Shown here piece after piece: positions 49,860 through 57,646 of a DNA stretch of 61,508 bases. The notes beneath the pieces were generated by a model. The model had not been told where the DNA came from. It saw only the letters and a list, made by a program, of their open reading frames with translations, and did not search any database. The DNA is taken from positions 1 through 61,508 of the forward strand of contig JAFRPY010000034.1 of NCBI GenBank assembly GCA_017428925.1, written 5' to 3'. The stretch comes from Prevotella sp. (GTDB lineage Bacteria; Bacteroidota; Bacteroidia; Bacteroidales; Bacteroidaceae). Numbering within the stretch: the first letter of the stretch is position 1; every line of letters starts with the position of its first letter. The position numbers were made by a program, and so were the translations under genes.

Positions 49860-51014
49860 TTATTTGATGATACGTTTGCGGATGCCCTTGGCCGTCTGCT
49901 CGATGTAGATGCCACTGGCGGGCTGGCTGACGCGCTGACCGTTGATGTTGTAATACTCCGCGTTACCTTCGGCCTGCGCATCATTACTAATGGTCAGGAT
50001 ACCAGTAGACTTCCTGTCCGTCAGTTGGAACGTTGCAGCCACGGGGAAGTGGTCACCCAGCGCCTTGCCATTATACATGAAGCCGTCTATGTCGCGACTA
50101 TACGACAGGGGTTTGAGGCTCATGCTGGCCGATGTTGGATTTATGTAGAGAATCTTGTCGAGCGACTCGCCGCCGTGCTCTTCTTCCCGGTCGTCGCGCA
50201 CGCGGTTGTCCTCCTGATAGTCGGGGAACTTGCCTTTGTTCTGCAATTCCACCCACACGTCGGCTATCGTGGCCTTGCCCGAGGCGTTGATGGCATCAAT
50301 GAAATCCTCCTTCGCCTTGTCGCGATAATAGAATGTGTTGAAGTCGCCCAAGACGATGACAGGGCGGTCGTCCAGTCGGTTCATGATATCGTCGCGCAAC
50401 TGCTTCCGCTGGTTCTGGCGGGCGGCGCGGTCAGGGCCGGCCTTGCCTTCCTCCGTGTCGAGATTGTCCTCGGCATCCATGTGCAAGTCGTAGACCACTA
50501 TCTGTTTCCCGTTTGCCAGCGTCACCTCATAGCGGCGGAAACCCTTGGTGGCCAGCAGGTCGTTGCAGTGGCTGAACTTTCCGAATCCGTCGGCCCATGC
50601 CGTGCGCTGACCGGCCGACACGTTGTGGATCTTCTTCCAGCAGGCCATCAGTCCGTCGCACTCGAAACGCTGGTTCTGCAGGTGCAGGAAGTCTATCTTA
50701 TGGCCGTCGAGCCCGATGTTGCCGCTCCATGTGTCAAACCGATAGTTATCCTCCATCACGATAGACAGTTCCTCGTGATAGTTGAAATCCTCCTGCAGGA
50801 ACATCAGGTCGTAGTCCTTATTCATCAAGTACTTGCCAATGCGCACCGTGCCTGGGCTGCCAGGTCCTTCGGCATTGACGTTGAACACCAGAATCTTCTG
50901 GGGCAGTCCGTCGATGTTCAGCGTGGCAATGCTGAATTGCTCCGTCTGCTGGGCCTGCCCCGAAACAGCCATGCCAAGTGCCACGACTGCCGAGAGAATG
51001 TGTTTTTTAAACAT
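49860..51014 (-). CDS. Secreted endonuclease/exonuclease/phosphatase-family protein
   Basis: This 384-residue exported protein has a signal peptide (KKHILSAVVALGMAVSGQAQ). The EEP fold shows ATLNIDGLP, FLQEDFNYHE, YDLHMDAEDN, VLGDFNTFYY and ALGDHFPVAATF, which hold the metal ligands and catalytic His/Asp, so it is probably active on phosphodiesters (nucleic acid, lipid or sugar phosphate). The tail EYYNINGQRVSQPASGIYI is of the sorting type. ATG 51014 is preferred over upstream codons; TATCTTTG at 51064-51071 is its likely promoter, downstream of the btuG terminator. It heads a three-gene unit. Confidence 0.82.
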   Translation of the reverse strand: MFKKHILSAVVALGMAVSGQAQQTEQFSIATLNIDGLPQKILVFNVNAEGPGSPGTVRIGKYLMNKDYDLMFLQEDFNYHEELSIVMEDNYRFDTWSGNIGLDGHKIDFLHLQNQRFECDGLMACWKKIHNVSAGQRTAWADGFGKFSHCNDLLATKGFRRYEVTLANGKQIVVYDLHMDAEDNLDTEEGKAGPDRAARQNQRKQLRDDIMNRLDDRPVIVLGDFNTFYYRDKAKEDFIDAINASGKATIADVWVELQNKGKFPDYQEDNRVRDDREEEHGGESLDKILYINPTSASMSLKPLSYSRDIDGFMYNGKALGDHFPVAATFQLTDRKSTGILTISNDAQAEGNAEYYNINGQRVSQPASGIYIEQTAKGIRKRIIK

Positions 51015-51063
51015 ACTTATCAATACGAATTGTTTAGTTACCAGATAGTTAAATATCTGCGTG

Positions 51064-51071
51064 CAAAGATA
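51064..51071 (-). promoter_or_regulatory. -7 promoter box of the phosphatase-hydrolase-surface protein unit
   Basis: TATCTTTG on the minus strand lies 50 bases before the ATG at 51014 and just past the terminator of the btuB-btuG unit, so these three genes are probably not under direct riboswitch control. Confidence 0.55.
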
Positions 51072-51106
51072 ATAATAAATTCGCAAAGCTGTTTCTGCAA
51101 AATGTT

Positions 51107-51131
51107 AAAAAGCGGGAATCCCCTGCTTTTC
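51107..51131 (-). terminator. Intrinsic terminator of the btuB-btuG unit
   Basis: AAAGCAGGG/CCCGCTTT (minus strand) forms a stem with one bulged A and a 4-base loop, followed by T5 (A at 51107-51111), 26 bases past the btuG-like stop. Confidence 0.7.
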
Positions 51132-51156
51132 CCTACAACATAGACGGCACAACTCC

Positions 51157-52389
51157 CTAAAACGAAGTCTCCACGAAAACGGCATGGGCGGGAATGTCGC
51201 CGGTGCGGACGCTCCAGTCGAATGTTCCGTCGGCCTTGAAGTGGAAGAGTTCGCCGCTCGACACATAGTTCTTGGCATCCATCACATAGAAATCCTTGTC
51301 CACGGGATGAACCATCAGTCCGTAGGGCATACGGATGGTTGCTACCTCAGCAGAATTGCTCAACTTGTCGGCCACCTGTCGGTGGGTTCTCACGTTGATG
51401 ATGCCATAGCTCAGGGTGTTGCGCTGCAACTCGTTGCTCCATTGGGTTCCTATAAAATACAGGGAGTCACCCACGATGCTCAGTTCGCTGATAGCTACGT
51501 CAAGAGAATCGCCAACAGTCATATAGCCATCGCTTGATGCTTGTAAACAAAACGTCTTGGCAGCTTTTCCCGCATAGTCGCCGCGCGAGGTCACCCACAG
51601 CTGACCATATCGGTCGGCCCGGCAGCGGTGCAGGTTGACTCCCACGTCAATCGTGCGCTCCACCTTAAAAGTCGCTAGGTCGATGACGCTTACCCTGTGG
51701 TCATAGTCGGGAGCCATATAACCGCCACTGTTCGCCACATAGAGTTTTCCGTCAACGATGGCCATCTCCTCCGGCTGATAGCCCACGTCCACCTGTCCCA
51801 CAATCTGCAAACTGAGCGTATCTACCTTATACACGCGCCCCAGTTGAAGGTCGTCGCTCATCACCGGTCCGGCAAAACTGCTCACGTAGGCAAATCCCTT
51901 ATGGAATGCCAGATAGCGGCAGTTGGGGATATCAACCTGTCCGATGCGTCGGGCATCACGGGCGGTAGCCACCTCCACCTTGTTCGAACAGTTGATGACC
52001 ATCCACAATCGCGACCCGTATATCTTAATATCGTTACCCACATCGCCCAACTCCTTTACCGTCGTCGGATTCTGGGCAGAATAGATATTGCGGTGATATT
52101 GTGCGGTGGTCAGGTCCAGAAAGTCGAGTGTGCACTTGTTGCTTCCCATATTTCCCTCGCAAAGCACATACATTCCAGTAGTGCTACCCGAGGTAACAGC
52201 CTCAGCCCCCGTCTCGTATGTCGTTGCATAGATAATCGGGTCGTCGGTGCGGCAGGAGAGAAGACCCCCTCCCACTCCCCCTATAAGGGGGAGAGTTATT
52301 AGTCTCAGCATATGGAGACCCACCCCTGCCCTCCCTATGAGGGAGGGGGCAAATACTTTTCGCGCGTATCGTAGAAACTTATCACTCAT
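51157..52389 (-). CDS. BtuG-like surface lipoprotein (YncE-type beta-propeller)
   Basis: The product is a lipoprotein with a seven-blade YncE-like propeller (TGMYVLCEGNMGSNKC, VKELGDVGNDIKIYGSRLWMVI, QPEEMAIVDGKLYVANSG, VERTIDVGVNLHRC). The family includes BtuG, which captures B12 at the cell surface for BtuB. It lies behind the TonB receptor gene of a cobalamin riboswitch. The signal peptide is MLRLITLPLIGGVGGGLLSC if translation starts at ATG 52311; ATG 52389 gives a 26-residue longer N-terminus. The hydrophobic part is encoded by a GC-rich palindromic repeat (52261-52294). C20 of the short form is the lipid anchor. Confidence 0.82.
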   Translation of the reverse strand: MSDKFLRYARKVFAPSLIGRAGVGLHMLRLITLPLIGGVGGGLLSCRTDDPIIYATTYETGAEAVTSGSTTGMYVLCEGNMGSNKCTLDFLDLTTAQYHRNIYSAQNPTTVKELGDVGNDIKIYGSRLWMVINCSNKVEVATARDARRIGQVDIPNCRYLAFHKGFAYVSSFAGPVMSDDLQLGRVYKVDTLSLQIVGQVDVGYQPEEMAIVDGKLYVANSGGYMAPDYDHRVSVIDLATFKVERTIDVGVNLHRCRADRYGQLWVTSRGDYAGKAAKTFCLQASSDGYMTVGDSLDVAISELSIVGDSLYFIGTQWSNELQRNTLSYGIINVRTHRQVADKLSNSAEVATIRMPYGLMVHPVDKDFYVMDAKNYVSSGELFHFKADGTFDWSVRTGDIPAHAVFVETSF

Positions 52390-52453
52390 CACTTTTATTT
52401 ATCATTTAACACTAATCACCCCCTCCCTATAGGGAGGGCGGGGGGTGGGTCTT
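52261..52453. repeat. Three GC-rich palindromic repeats at the btuB-btuG junction
   Basis: Copies at 52261-52294, 52315-52350 and 52419-52453 (CCCCTCCC.../GGGGGAG type with CTATAAGG, CTATGAGG and CTATAGGG loops). The first lies in the btuG-like signal-peptide coding region, the second between its two candidate start codons, the third between the btuB and btuG genes. Confidence 0.8.
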
Positions 52454-52465
52454 CTTCTTTTTTAT

Positions 52466-54487
52466 TTATATATCCCACTCCACCGTCACTCCATAGTTCC
52501 GCTTCGGCATCGGGTAGTTCAGGATGACGTCGTAGTCTTGCGAAAACAGGTTGTTCACTTCGACGAGCACCTTCAGCCGGTTGCGCCCTATCTGGAACTG
52601 GCGACTCAGCGACAGGTCGCTGGTGTACCACGGCTGCATGTAGTTATACACGATGTTCTCCTGCTGGTTGTAGCGCTCGCCGGCATACAGGAAGCTGTAG
52701 TTCAGGTCCCAGTCGCGATAGCTGATACCCAGAATGGCCGAGCCGCTATGCCAGGGGATATAGGGAATCTGGTCGCGATAGTAGGAGGTGGAAGGGTCGG
52801 TCACGTCGCGCGCATCCTGATAGGTGTATTGCACGCGCCCCGACAGCTGCAGTCCGTTCACCGGCTCAATGGCCAGTTCGCCCTCCACGTCGATGCCCTT
52901 GATGTGAACCTTGCCCAGATTGAGCATTGTCCAACGGAACTGCTGTCCCTTGGGATAGGCCACAATCTTATCGTGCACGGTGTTATAGTAGGCATCCGTC
53001 TGCCAGCGCACATGGCGCAGCAGTCCGTCGGTCCAATCTTTTTCCACCACGAAGCCTACGTTGTATTGCAAGGCCGACTCGGGCTGCAGCGAGGCATTGC
53101 CCAGATCGGTATAGTAGAGGTCGTTGAACGTAGGCATGCGATAGCTCTTCTTGGCAAAGGCGCGGAGCGAGAGCAGTTTGCTCCTCAGCGGATAGGCATT
53201 CACGAAGACGGCTGGCGTCAGCGCCCGTTGCGAGGTATGCACCGTTGCCGTGCGCTCGTGACGGGTGTCACCGATGAACTGTGCCATCAGCGAGCCCTGG
53301 ATGTTGAACCACGGATGGTTGTAGGCCGTGGCCACCGAGGCATAATGTCCCACGCGGTGCGGACTGACAAACGCCCGCATATCGGCATCCAGTTTGTTCC
53401 ACTTCAGGTCGTAGGCCAGCGATGCACTCCAGCAGGGCAGTATCTCATAGACGTTAGAACTCGACACGAAGAATTCCTGCTGGCGGTAGGTGTTGTCCAC
53501 GCGCAGCGTTGTCGTGTCGCGGTTCACGTAGTGGGTGTTATAGTAAGCATATTTTGCCAGCAGCCGCGTACTGAAACGCTGTCCCACGCTCTTGTTCAGA
53601 TAGGCCTGCAGGAACGTGTTGTGGTCGTCCTGACGCTCGCCGCGCCGCCACACATTGTTCACGATGGCACCGGGGATGCCACGCTCAGAATGATACGTGT
53701 AGGCCTTCAGGTTCCAGCCGCCGTCGTCAATCAGTCCATACACATTGGCCTCGGCGCGCATCGCCCACACGTCGCCGTTATGCCGTGTGGCCGTGGTATC
53801 GTATGCCACGGTGCCGTCCTGGTTCAGGCGTCGGTAGCGGAAATCGTATTTACCGCTCGACGAGATAAACTCCGCATTCACCGACGAACTCACCATTCGC
53901 GACAGCCGCTGCTCCCAGAGCGTGGAAAGACGGAAATGGTCGCTCGAGGCGTATTTCGTCTTTACCTTCAGGTTCCAGTCGCGCCCCTCGGTAAACTTCG
54001 GCCGGCGTGTCTTGATATACACCGAACCGGCATTGCCGAACTCCGAAGCCGGCTGGAAGATGGCACTCTTCTGTCCGTTGTAGAGCGTTATCTCATCCAC
54101 ATTGTCCATCGAGAACTGCCCCAGGTCCACCTGTCCGTTCTGCGCATTACCCAGCTGGATGCCATCGTAGAAGATGCCCACATGGTTGCTGCCCATCGAG
54201 CGGATGTTCACCGTCTTGATGCCCCCCACTCCGCCATAGTCCTTCAGCTGCAGACCGGCAAAATAGCGCAGGGCGTCGGCAATGTTATGCGCATTCAGGC
54301 GTTCCAGTTCCTTCCCTTTCATGGTGTGCGAGGGAATCACCTCGCGGTAAGTAAGGTTCTGGGTAATAACCACCTCGCCGACATGCTGGATGCTGTCGAA
54401 TGCCGTCTTGCGGCCAGACTTCGGCTGTGCTGCCGCAAAGACTACCACAAAGCACATCAGTGCAGAAATGGCAATGCCTCTCATCAT
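52466..54487 (-). CDS. btuB: TonB-dependent outer-membrane cobalamin receptor, BtuB-like
   Basis: The product is 673 residues from ATG 54487 (54523 possible) with a signal peptide (GIAISALMCFVVVFAAAQ). A TonB-box-like GEVVITQ precedes the plug domain (ALRYFAGLQLKDYGGVGGIKTVNIRS ... GIFYDGIQLGN), followed by a beta-barrel ending KRNYGVTVEWDI. It is preceded directly by a cobalamin riboswitch and followed by the btuG-like gene, so it most likely imports vitamin B12. No SusD-type partner is present. The frame reads upstream through the riboswitch to 54670, but that portion is RNA, not protein. Confidence 0.9.
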   Translation of the reverse strand: MMRGIAISALMCFVVVFAAAQPKSGRKTAFDSIQHVGEVVITQNLTYREVIPSHTMKGKELERLNAHNIADALRYFAGLQLKDYGGVGGIKTVNIRSMGSNHVGIFYDGIQLGNAQNGQVDLGQFSMDNVDEITLYNGQKSAIFQPASEFGNAGSVYIKTRRPKFTEGRDWNLKVKTKYASSDHFRLSTLWEQRLSRMVSSSVNAEFISSSGKYDFRYRRLNQDGTVAYDTTATRHNGDVWAMRAEANVYGLIDDGGWNLKAYTYHSERGIPGAIVNNVWRRGERQDDHNTFLQAYLNKSVGQRFSTRLLAKYAYYNTHYVNRDTTTLRVDNTYRQQEFFVSSSNVYEILPCWSASLAYDLKWNKLDADMRAFVSPHRVGHYASVATAYNHPWFNIQGSLMAQFIGDTRHERTATVHTSQRALTPAVFVNAYPLRSKLLSLRAFAKKSYRMPTFNDLYYTDLGNASLQPESALQYNVGFVVEKDWTDGLLRHVRWQTDAYYNTVHDKIVAYPKGQQFRWTMLNLGKVHIKGIDVEGELAIEPVNGLQLSGRVQYTYQDARDVTDPSTSYYRDQIPYIPWHSGSAILGISYRDWDLNYSFLYAGERYNQQENIVYNYMQPWYTSDLSLSRQFQIGRNRLKVLVEVNNLFSQDYDVILNYPMPKRNYGVTVEWDI

Positions 54488-54540
54488 ACTTAGTGTCAGC
54501 AAGCGCCTATCCTCGAAGCGCATGGTGAATAAAAGCCGAC

Positions 54541-54690
54541 GGCAGGTCTTCTGACTTACTCCCCTCTGAAGGCGCCTTCCCGTCGGACGGACAGTGGCAT
54601 CCTTGCCTTCACACAATGGGGACTTACAGCTGCGGGACAGTCTGGGATTCTCACCCAATTCCCTTTTCATCGCAGTATGCGAACCAATCA
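54541..54690 (-). promoter_or_regulatory. Cobalamin riboswitch (copy 2), upstream of btuB
   Basis: On the minus strand: TGATTGGTTCGC (near 54690), AAAAGGGAATTGGGTGAGAATCC, CTGTCCCGCAGCTGT, GGATGCCACTG and the B12 box AAGTCAGAAGACCTGCC (54541-54557). All core elements match cobalamin riboswitches and copy 1 at 37321-37478. It should switch btuB-btuG off when cobalamin is abundant. Confidence 0.95.
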
Positions 54691-54696
54691 GCGCTG

Positions 54697-54704
54697 CAAA
54701 GATA
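54697..54704 (-). promoter_or_regulatory. -7 promoter box upstream of cobalamin riboswitch 2
   Basis: TATCTTTG on the minus strand directly ahead of the riboswitch. It implies a transcript start within a few bases of the aptamer. Confidence 0.6.
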
Positions 54705-54762
54705 CGAAGAAACGAGCGAAGTGCATAACTTTTTATTGAAAAAAGTTGTTACAGAGTCATCA

Positions 54763-54876
54763 AACCCCCTCCAACCTCCCCGAGGGGAGGCTATTAAACT
54801 CCCAACCCTATAGGGAGGGGCTAACATCTCTATCTGCTCCCCTCCCATCGTAGGGGAGGGGCAGGGGTGGGGTCAG
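54763..54876. repeat. GC-rich palindromic repeats upstream of btuB
   Basis: Two or three joined copies (54763-54788, 54802-54820, 54838-54876) including a GGGAGGCTATTAAACTCCC segment resembling the helicase-gene copy at 39727-39776. No gene lies between 54705 and 55244. Confidence 0.75.
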
Positions 54877-54894
54877 TATTCAGGATGGCTGTAC

Positions 54895-55055
54895 ATGGTC
54901 GGGCTTCGCCCTCGAAATTAAATTTAAAATTCATCATGTAAAGGGAGTACCCTTTTAGGGCAGAATTGAAAATCGGCGGCCGTTGGTTCTCGCCGAGGCG
55001 ACTTCAGAATAATTATAAATATAATTTTAAAAATAATTTCGAGCGAAGCGACCAT
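54895..55055. repeat. MITE-like inverted-repeat element
   Basis: The left end (54895-54931) and right end (55023-55055) are imperfect reverse complements with shared ATGGTCG...CTCGAAATTA and AATTTTAAA parts, enclosing ~90 bp without an ORF. An isolated end-like copy is at 25945-25969. GC-rich repeats flank it on both sides. Confidence 0.6.
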
Positions 55056-55059
55056 ACAG

Positions 55060-55167
55060 ACCCCACCCCTAACCCCTCCCCTTGAGGGGCGGGGAGTACA
55101 AAAGCCTCCCCTCGGGGAAAGGCTACGGGTAGGCGAGCTTGCTCGGGAATGGCTTTGGAGGGGGTCT
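55060..55167. repeat. GC-rich palindromic repeats and GAGCTTGCTC hairpin
   Basis: ACCCCACCCCTAACCCCTCCC with CTTGAGGGGCGGGGAG, then CCTCCCCTCGGGG and further G-rich sequence. A small GCGAGCTTGCTCG palindrome is at 55133-55145. No coding potential is seen. Confidence 0.7.
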
Positions 55168-55210
55168 AAAAAATGGAGGCACCCCGCTGTTGGGATGCCT
55201 CCACTTTTTT
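55168..55210 (-). terminator. Intrinsic terminator of the truncated beta-helix gene
   Basis: TGGAGGC...GCCTCCA with inner CCCC/GGG pairs forms a strong stem, flanked by six A and six T, so it works in both directions. It lies 34 bases past the stop at 55245. Confidence 0.88.
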
Positions 55211-55244
55211 ATGAATCAGAATCTTGCGATTCCTGATCAGGAGA

Positions 55245-56300
55245 TTACTTGCGGATAATCTTCTTGCCGTTCTTGATAACGATGCCCTTGGCATGGCTGC
55301 TGACACGCTGGCCGCCCATGTTGTAGACAGGAGCGTCGTCGGTTTCATTGGCCTCAATGCCGCGGATGCCTGTTGCGGTCTCCATGGCCTCGAGCAGGCC
55401 GTTCAGGGCGTCGAACAGATCCTCAGAGCTGTCGCCCTCGAGCGCCTCGTTGGCCTTGTCGAGTGCATTCTGAACTGCTGGGTCGCTGGCCATTGCCTGT
55501 GCCTCAGGAATCAGCTCGTTGATGGCCTTGCGCAGGTAAGCCTTCTGGGCCTTGTCAATCTCGTCGGCATAGTTCTTGATGTGCTTCGGCTGGTTGCTGT
55601 AGTCCTCGCGTACCACATCCTGCGTGTCGTACAGGCGCTGTATCTCGGCGGCAAGCTCGTCGGCGGGATCGGCACCGGCCAGGATGTCCTCACTCTCTGC
55701 CAGCTCGTAATCCATCAGAGCGGTTGTGTAGTCAATCTCGGCCTGCTTCAGTTCCTCGAGCATCTTGTCAAGCTTCTTCTGGCTTGTGCCGCCCTCGGCC
55801 TTCTCTTCGGCATCACGGATGGCGTCTACAAGAGCCTTGCCCTCAGTCTCGGGACTCTCCTCGTTGTTCTCGTCGTAGTAGTTCATCGAGTACTTCAAGA
55901 GTTTCTTGGCCTCCTTAATCTCGGCCAGCAGGTTGGCGGCGTCGCCCGGGGTGCCTACATACTCTACGAGCCAGCGCGGGTCGCCGGTCTCAAGCTCAGC
56001 CTGCTCGGTGCTCTCACCCACGGTGAAGTCGCCGTTGGCGGCATCTGCAAACTCGGGATCAGAGGTCAGGCTGTTCTTCACGATGTCCTCGCCAGCCTTC
56101 TGTCCGGCCTTCGTAGTCTCGGCCTCGCTGCCGTCGGCACCGTTTGCGAAGAAGGTGTTACCCTCGACATCCCATACGGGGTTGGGGCTGGTCTGGCCGT
56201 TGTTGAAGCCTACTACCACCTGGTTCGCCTTACCGCAGTCTACGAAGATGTTGTTCTTGATCGTATAGACGTTCTGGGCAGTGCCGTTCTGCAGGATCAC
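55245..56300 (-). pseudogene. 5'-truncated paralogue of the beta-helix surface protein
   Basis: The ~351-residue open frame begins abruptly at VILQNGTAQNVYTIKNNIFVDCG, which aligns with the middle of the protein encoded at 59318-61508 (KQNGTAQNIYTIKNNIFVDCG). The signal peptide and beta-helix start are missing. It has only a GTG codon as possible start. It retains the end of the beta-helix, the FIVAR-like helical region and a tail (APVYNMGGQRVSSHAKGIVIKNGKKIIRK), but lacks the DUF4465-like domain. Upstream is TATCTTTG (56404-56411) and an ATG in another frame that stops after 26 codons. It is probably a remnant rather than a working gene. Confidence 0.7.
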
Positions 56301-56403
56301 GGGGACTCTGTGTTCACATGTCCAGACACCACATGGCAGATGCCAGTGCCGCTTTTCTCTCGCTTTCGTCGGGGCATAGAATGCTTGTTTACGTTATATA
56401 GCG

Positions 56404-56411
56404 CAAAGATA
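56404..56411 (-). promoter_or_regulatory. -7 promoter box upstream of the truncated beta-helix gene
   Basis: TATCTTTG on the minus strand. It may be the original promoter of the gene, brought close by an internal deletion. Confidence 0.4.
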
Positions 56412-56500
56412 CTCATTGTTCTTGTTACCACCAAATATTTTTCATGAAAATGAGTCAAAGAGTCCCCGCTCACCACTTCTGAGGGTGTGGGAAACTCCAG

Positions 56501-57388
56501 TTATTGTAAGAAAACCTTTTTGTTTCCTTGAATGTATATACCTTTTAGCAGATTCTGGAAACTTTTCATCCCTGTGTTAACACCATCCAAAGTATAGATA
56601 TTGTTCGTATTGCTGTCTTTCTCGATTTTATCTACAGAAGATGGCATGCCTCCACCTGTAGGATATTCATCAATTGGTGTGATCTGCTTGAACCAGCACC
56701 AAGGCGTAATGGACTTATACTGTTCAATCATATTTGAATCTACACTAAGATTACAGTCAATAAAGTTATTTTCATCTATAGAAAAAACATTTTCTGGACA
56801 TGATAATAAAAAGTTGCCCAGATACAGACTAAAGGATTCCAATCCTGTACAACCTGCAAACGCTTTTTCTTCGATTATAGGTGTAGCAAAATTATCTGGA
56901 ATGAATCTATACTTTTTCAAAGACTTACAGTTCTCAAATGCAGAAGCATGGATTTCGTAAACAGAGTAATTTTCTGGATTACATCCACTCAAAGAGACAC
57001 AATCCTTGAAAGCCTCTTTACCTATAATATATTGGCGTTCCAGATAAACGACAGCCAGCTCCTTACAGTTTTGAAAGGCATGATCTCCGATTTTGTAAAC
57101 TTTGTATGTCTTTCCTTCATGTTCAACTGTTTCCGGCACTATGATGGCACCCTTATAATCTGAATTGCAATTATTGTAGAGAATTTCATCTCCTTGCTGT
57201 TCGCACTCAGAATATGTCACTTCACATAGAGGAAGATCATCCATGCTTCCTTCAATCACATTGAAGTACAATTTGTATTCTCTCTGTTCCCCAGCATTAA
57301 CTGTCGTAAAGAAGTCATAGGCTAAAGCTTCTTGGCGATTTACAAGCATCGCAACCAAGAAAAGAGAAATAATAATACACTTTTTCAT
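56501..57388 (-). CDS. BspA-like leucine-rich repeat secreted protein
   Basis: This 295-residue exported protein (signal KKCIIISLFLVAMLVNRQEALA) has several LRR_5/BspA-type repeats: KIGDHAFQNCKELAVVYLE, IIGKEAFKDCVSLSG, EIHASAFENCKSLKKY and IIEEKAFAGCTGLESF. Such proteins are surface or secreted and often bind host proteins or other bacteria. The tail NIYTLDGVNTGMKSFQ ... GIYIQGNKKVFLQ is a variant of the sorting-type tail. It follows a 37-codon secreted-peptide ORF by 27 bases and is probably co-transcribed with it. Confidence 0.85.
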   Translation of the reverse strand: MKKCIIISLFLVAMLVNRQEALAYDFFTTVNAGEQREYKLYFNVIEGSMDDLPLCEVTYSECEQQGDEILYNNCNSDYKGAIIVPETVEHEGKTYKVYKIGDHAFQNCKELAVVYLERQYIIGKEAFKDCVSLSGCNPENYSVYEIHASAFENCKSLKKYRFIPDNFATPIIEEKAFAGCTGLESFSLYLGNFLLSCPENVFSIDENNFIDCNLSVDSNMIEQYKSITPWCWFKQITPIDEYPTGGGMPSSVDKIEKDSNTNNIYTLDGVNTGMKSFQNLLKGIYIQGNKKVFLQ

Positions 57389-57415
57389 AATATAGTATTT
57401 TAAAAGAATTTAACA

Positions 57416-57529
57416 TTAAAGGCCTTGCCATTCTGGCACGTCTTGTTGATGCATTGCAATGTAGTTCGCTTGAGCGAGACATACATTGAGCGAACAAAGA
57501 CAAATAAGAATAATTAAAGTTCTTTTCAT
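57416..57529 (-). CDS. 37-aa secreted peptide upstream of the BspA-like gene
   Basis: This small ORF encodes a signal peptide (KRTLIILICLCSLNVCLAQ) plus 18 residues (ANYIAMHQQDVPEWQGL) and stops. It has a perfect promoter (57552-57582) 22 bases upstream. It could be a genuine small secreted peptide, a leader, or the 5' stump of a broken gene, like the remnant at 37156-37260. No paralogue is seen in the window. Confidence 0.5.
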   Translation of the reverse strand: MKRTLIILICLCSLNVCLAQANYIAMHQQDVPEWQGL

Positions 57530-57551
57530 AAATATGATTATTGGTTCTTTG

Positions 57552-57582
57552 CAAATTTAGTAAAAACAAACAAACTGACAAA
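57552..57582 (-). promoter_or_regulatory. Promoter of the small peptide/BspA-like unit
   Basis: On the minus strand TTTG (57579-57582), a 19-base spacer and TAAATTTG (57552-57559) match the consensus exactly. Confidence 0.72.
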
Positions 57583-57646
57583 GAATTCTATTTTGCAAAA
57601 ACTTTGCAAATTCTAAAGGTCTGAAAAACAGGGTGTTAAATAAGGC

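Noticed and set aside
52445-54493. 682-codon open frame opposite the btuB-like gene
   Set aside because: A shadow of the receptor gene; no promoter, signal or recognisable domain.
54488-54670. N-terminal extension of the BtuB-like receptor
   Set aside because: These codons are the cobalamin riboswitch; a normal signal peptide begins at 54487 (or 54523).
57315-57581. 88-codon frame overlapping the BspA-like gene start
   Set aside because: It overlaps the signal peptide of the BspA-like gene and the better supported 37-codon secreted ORF.
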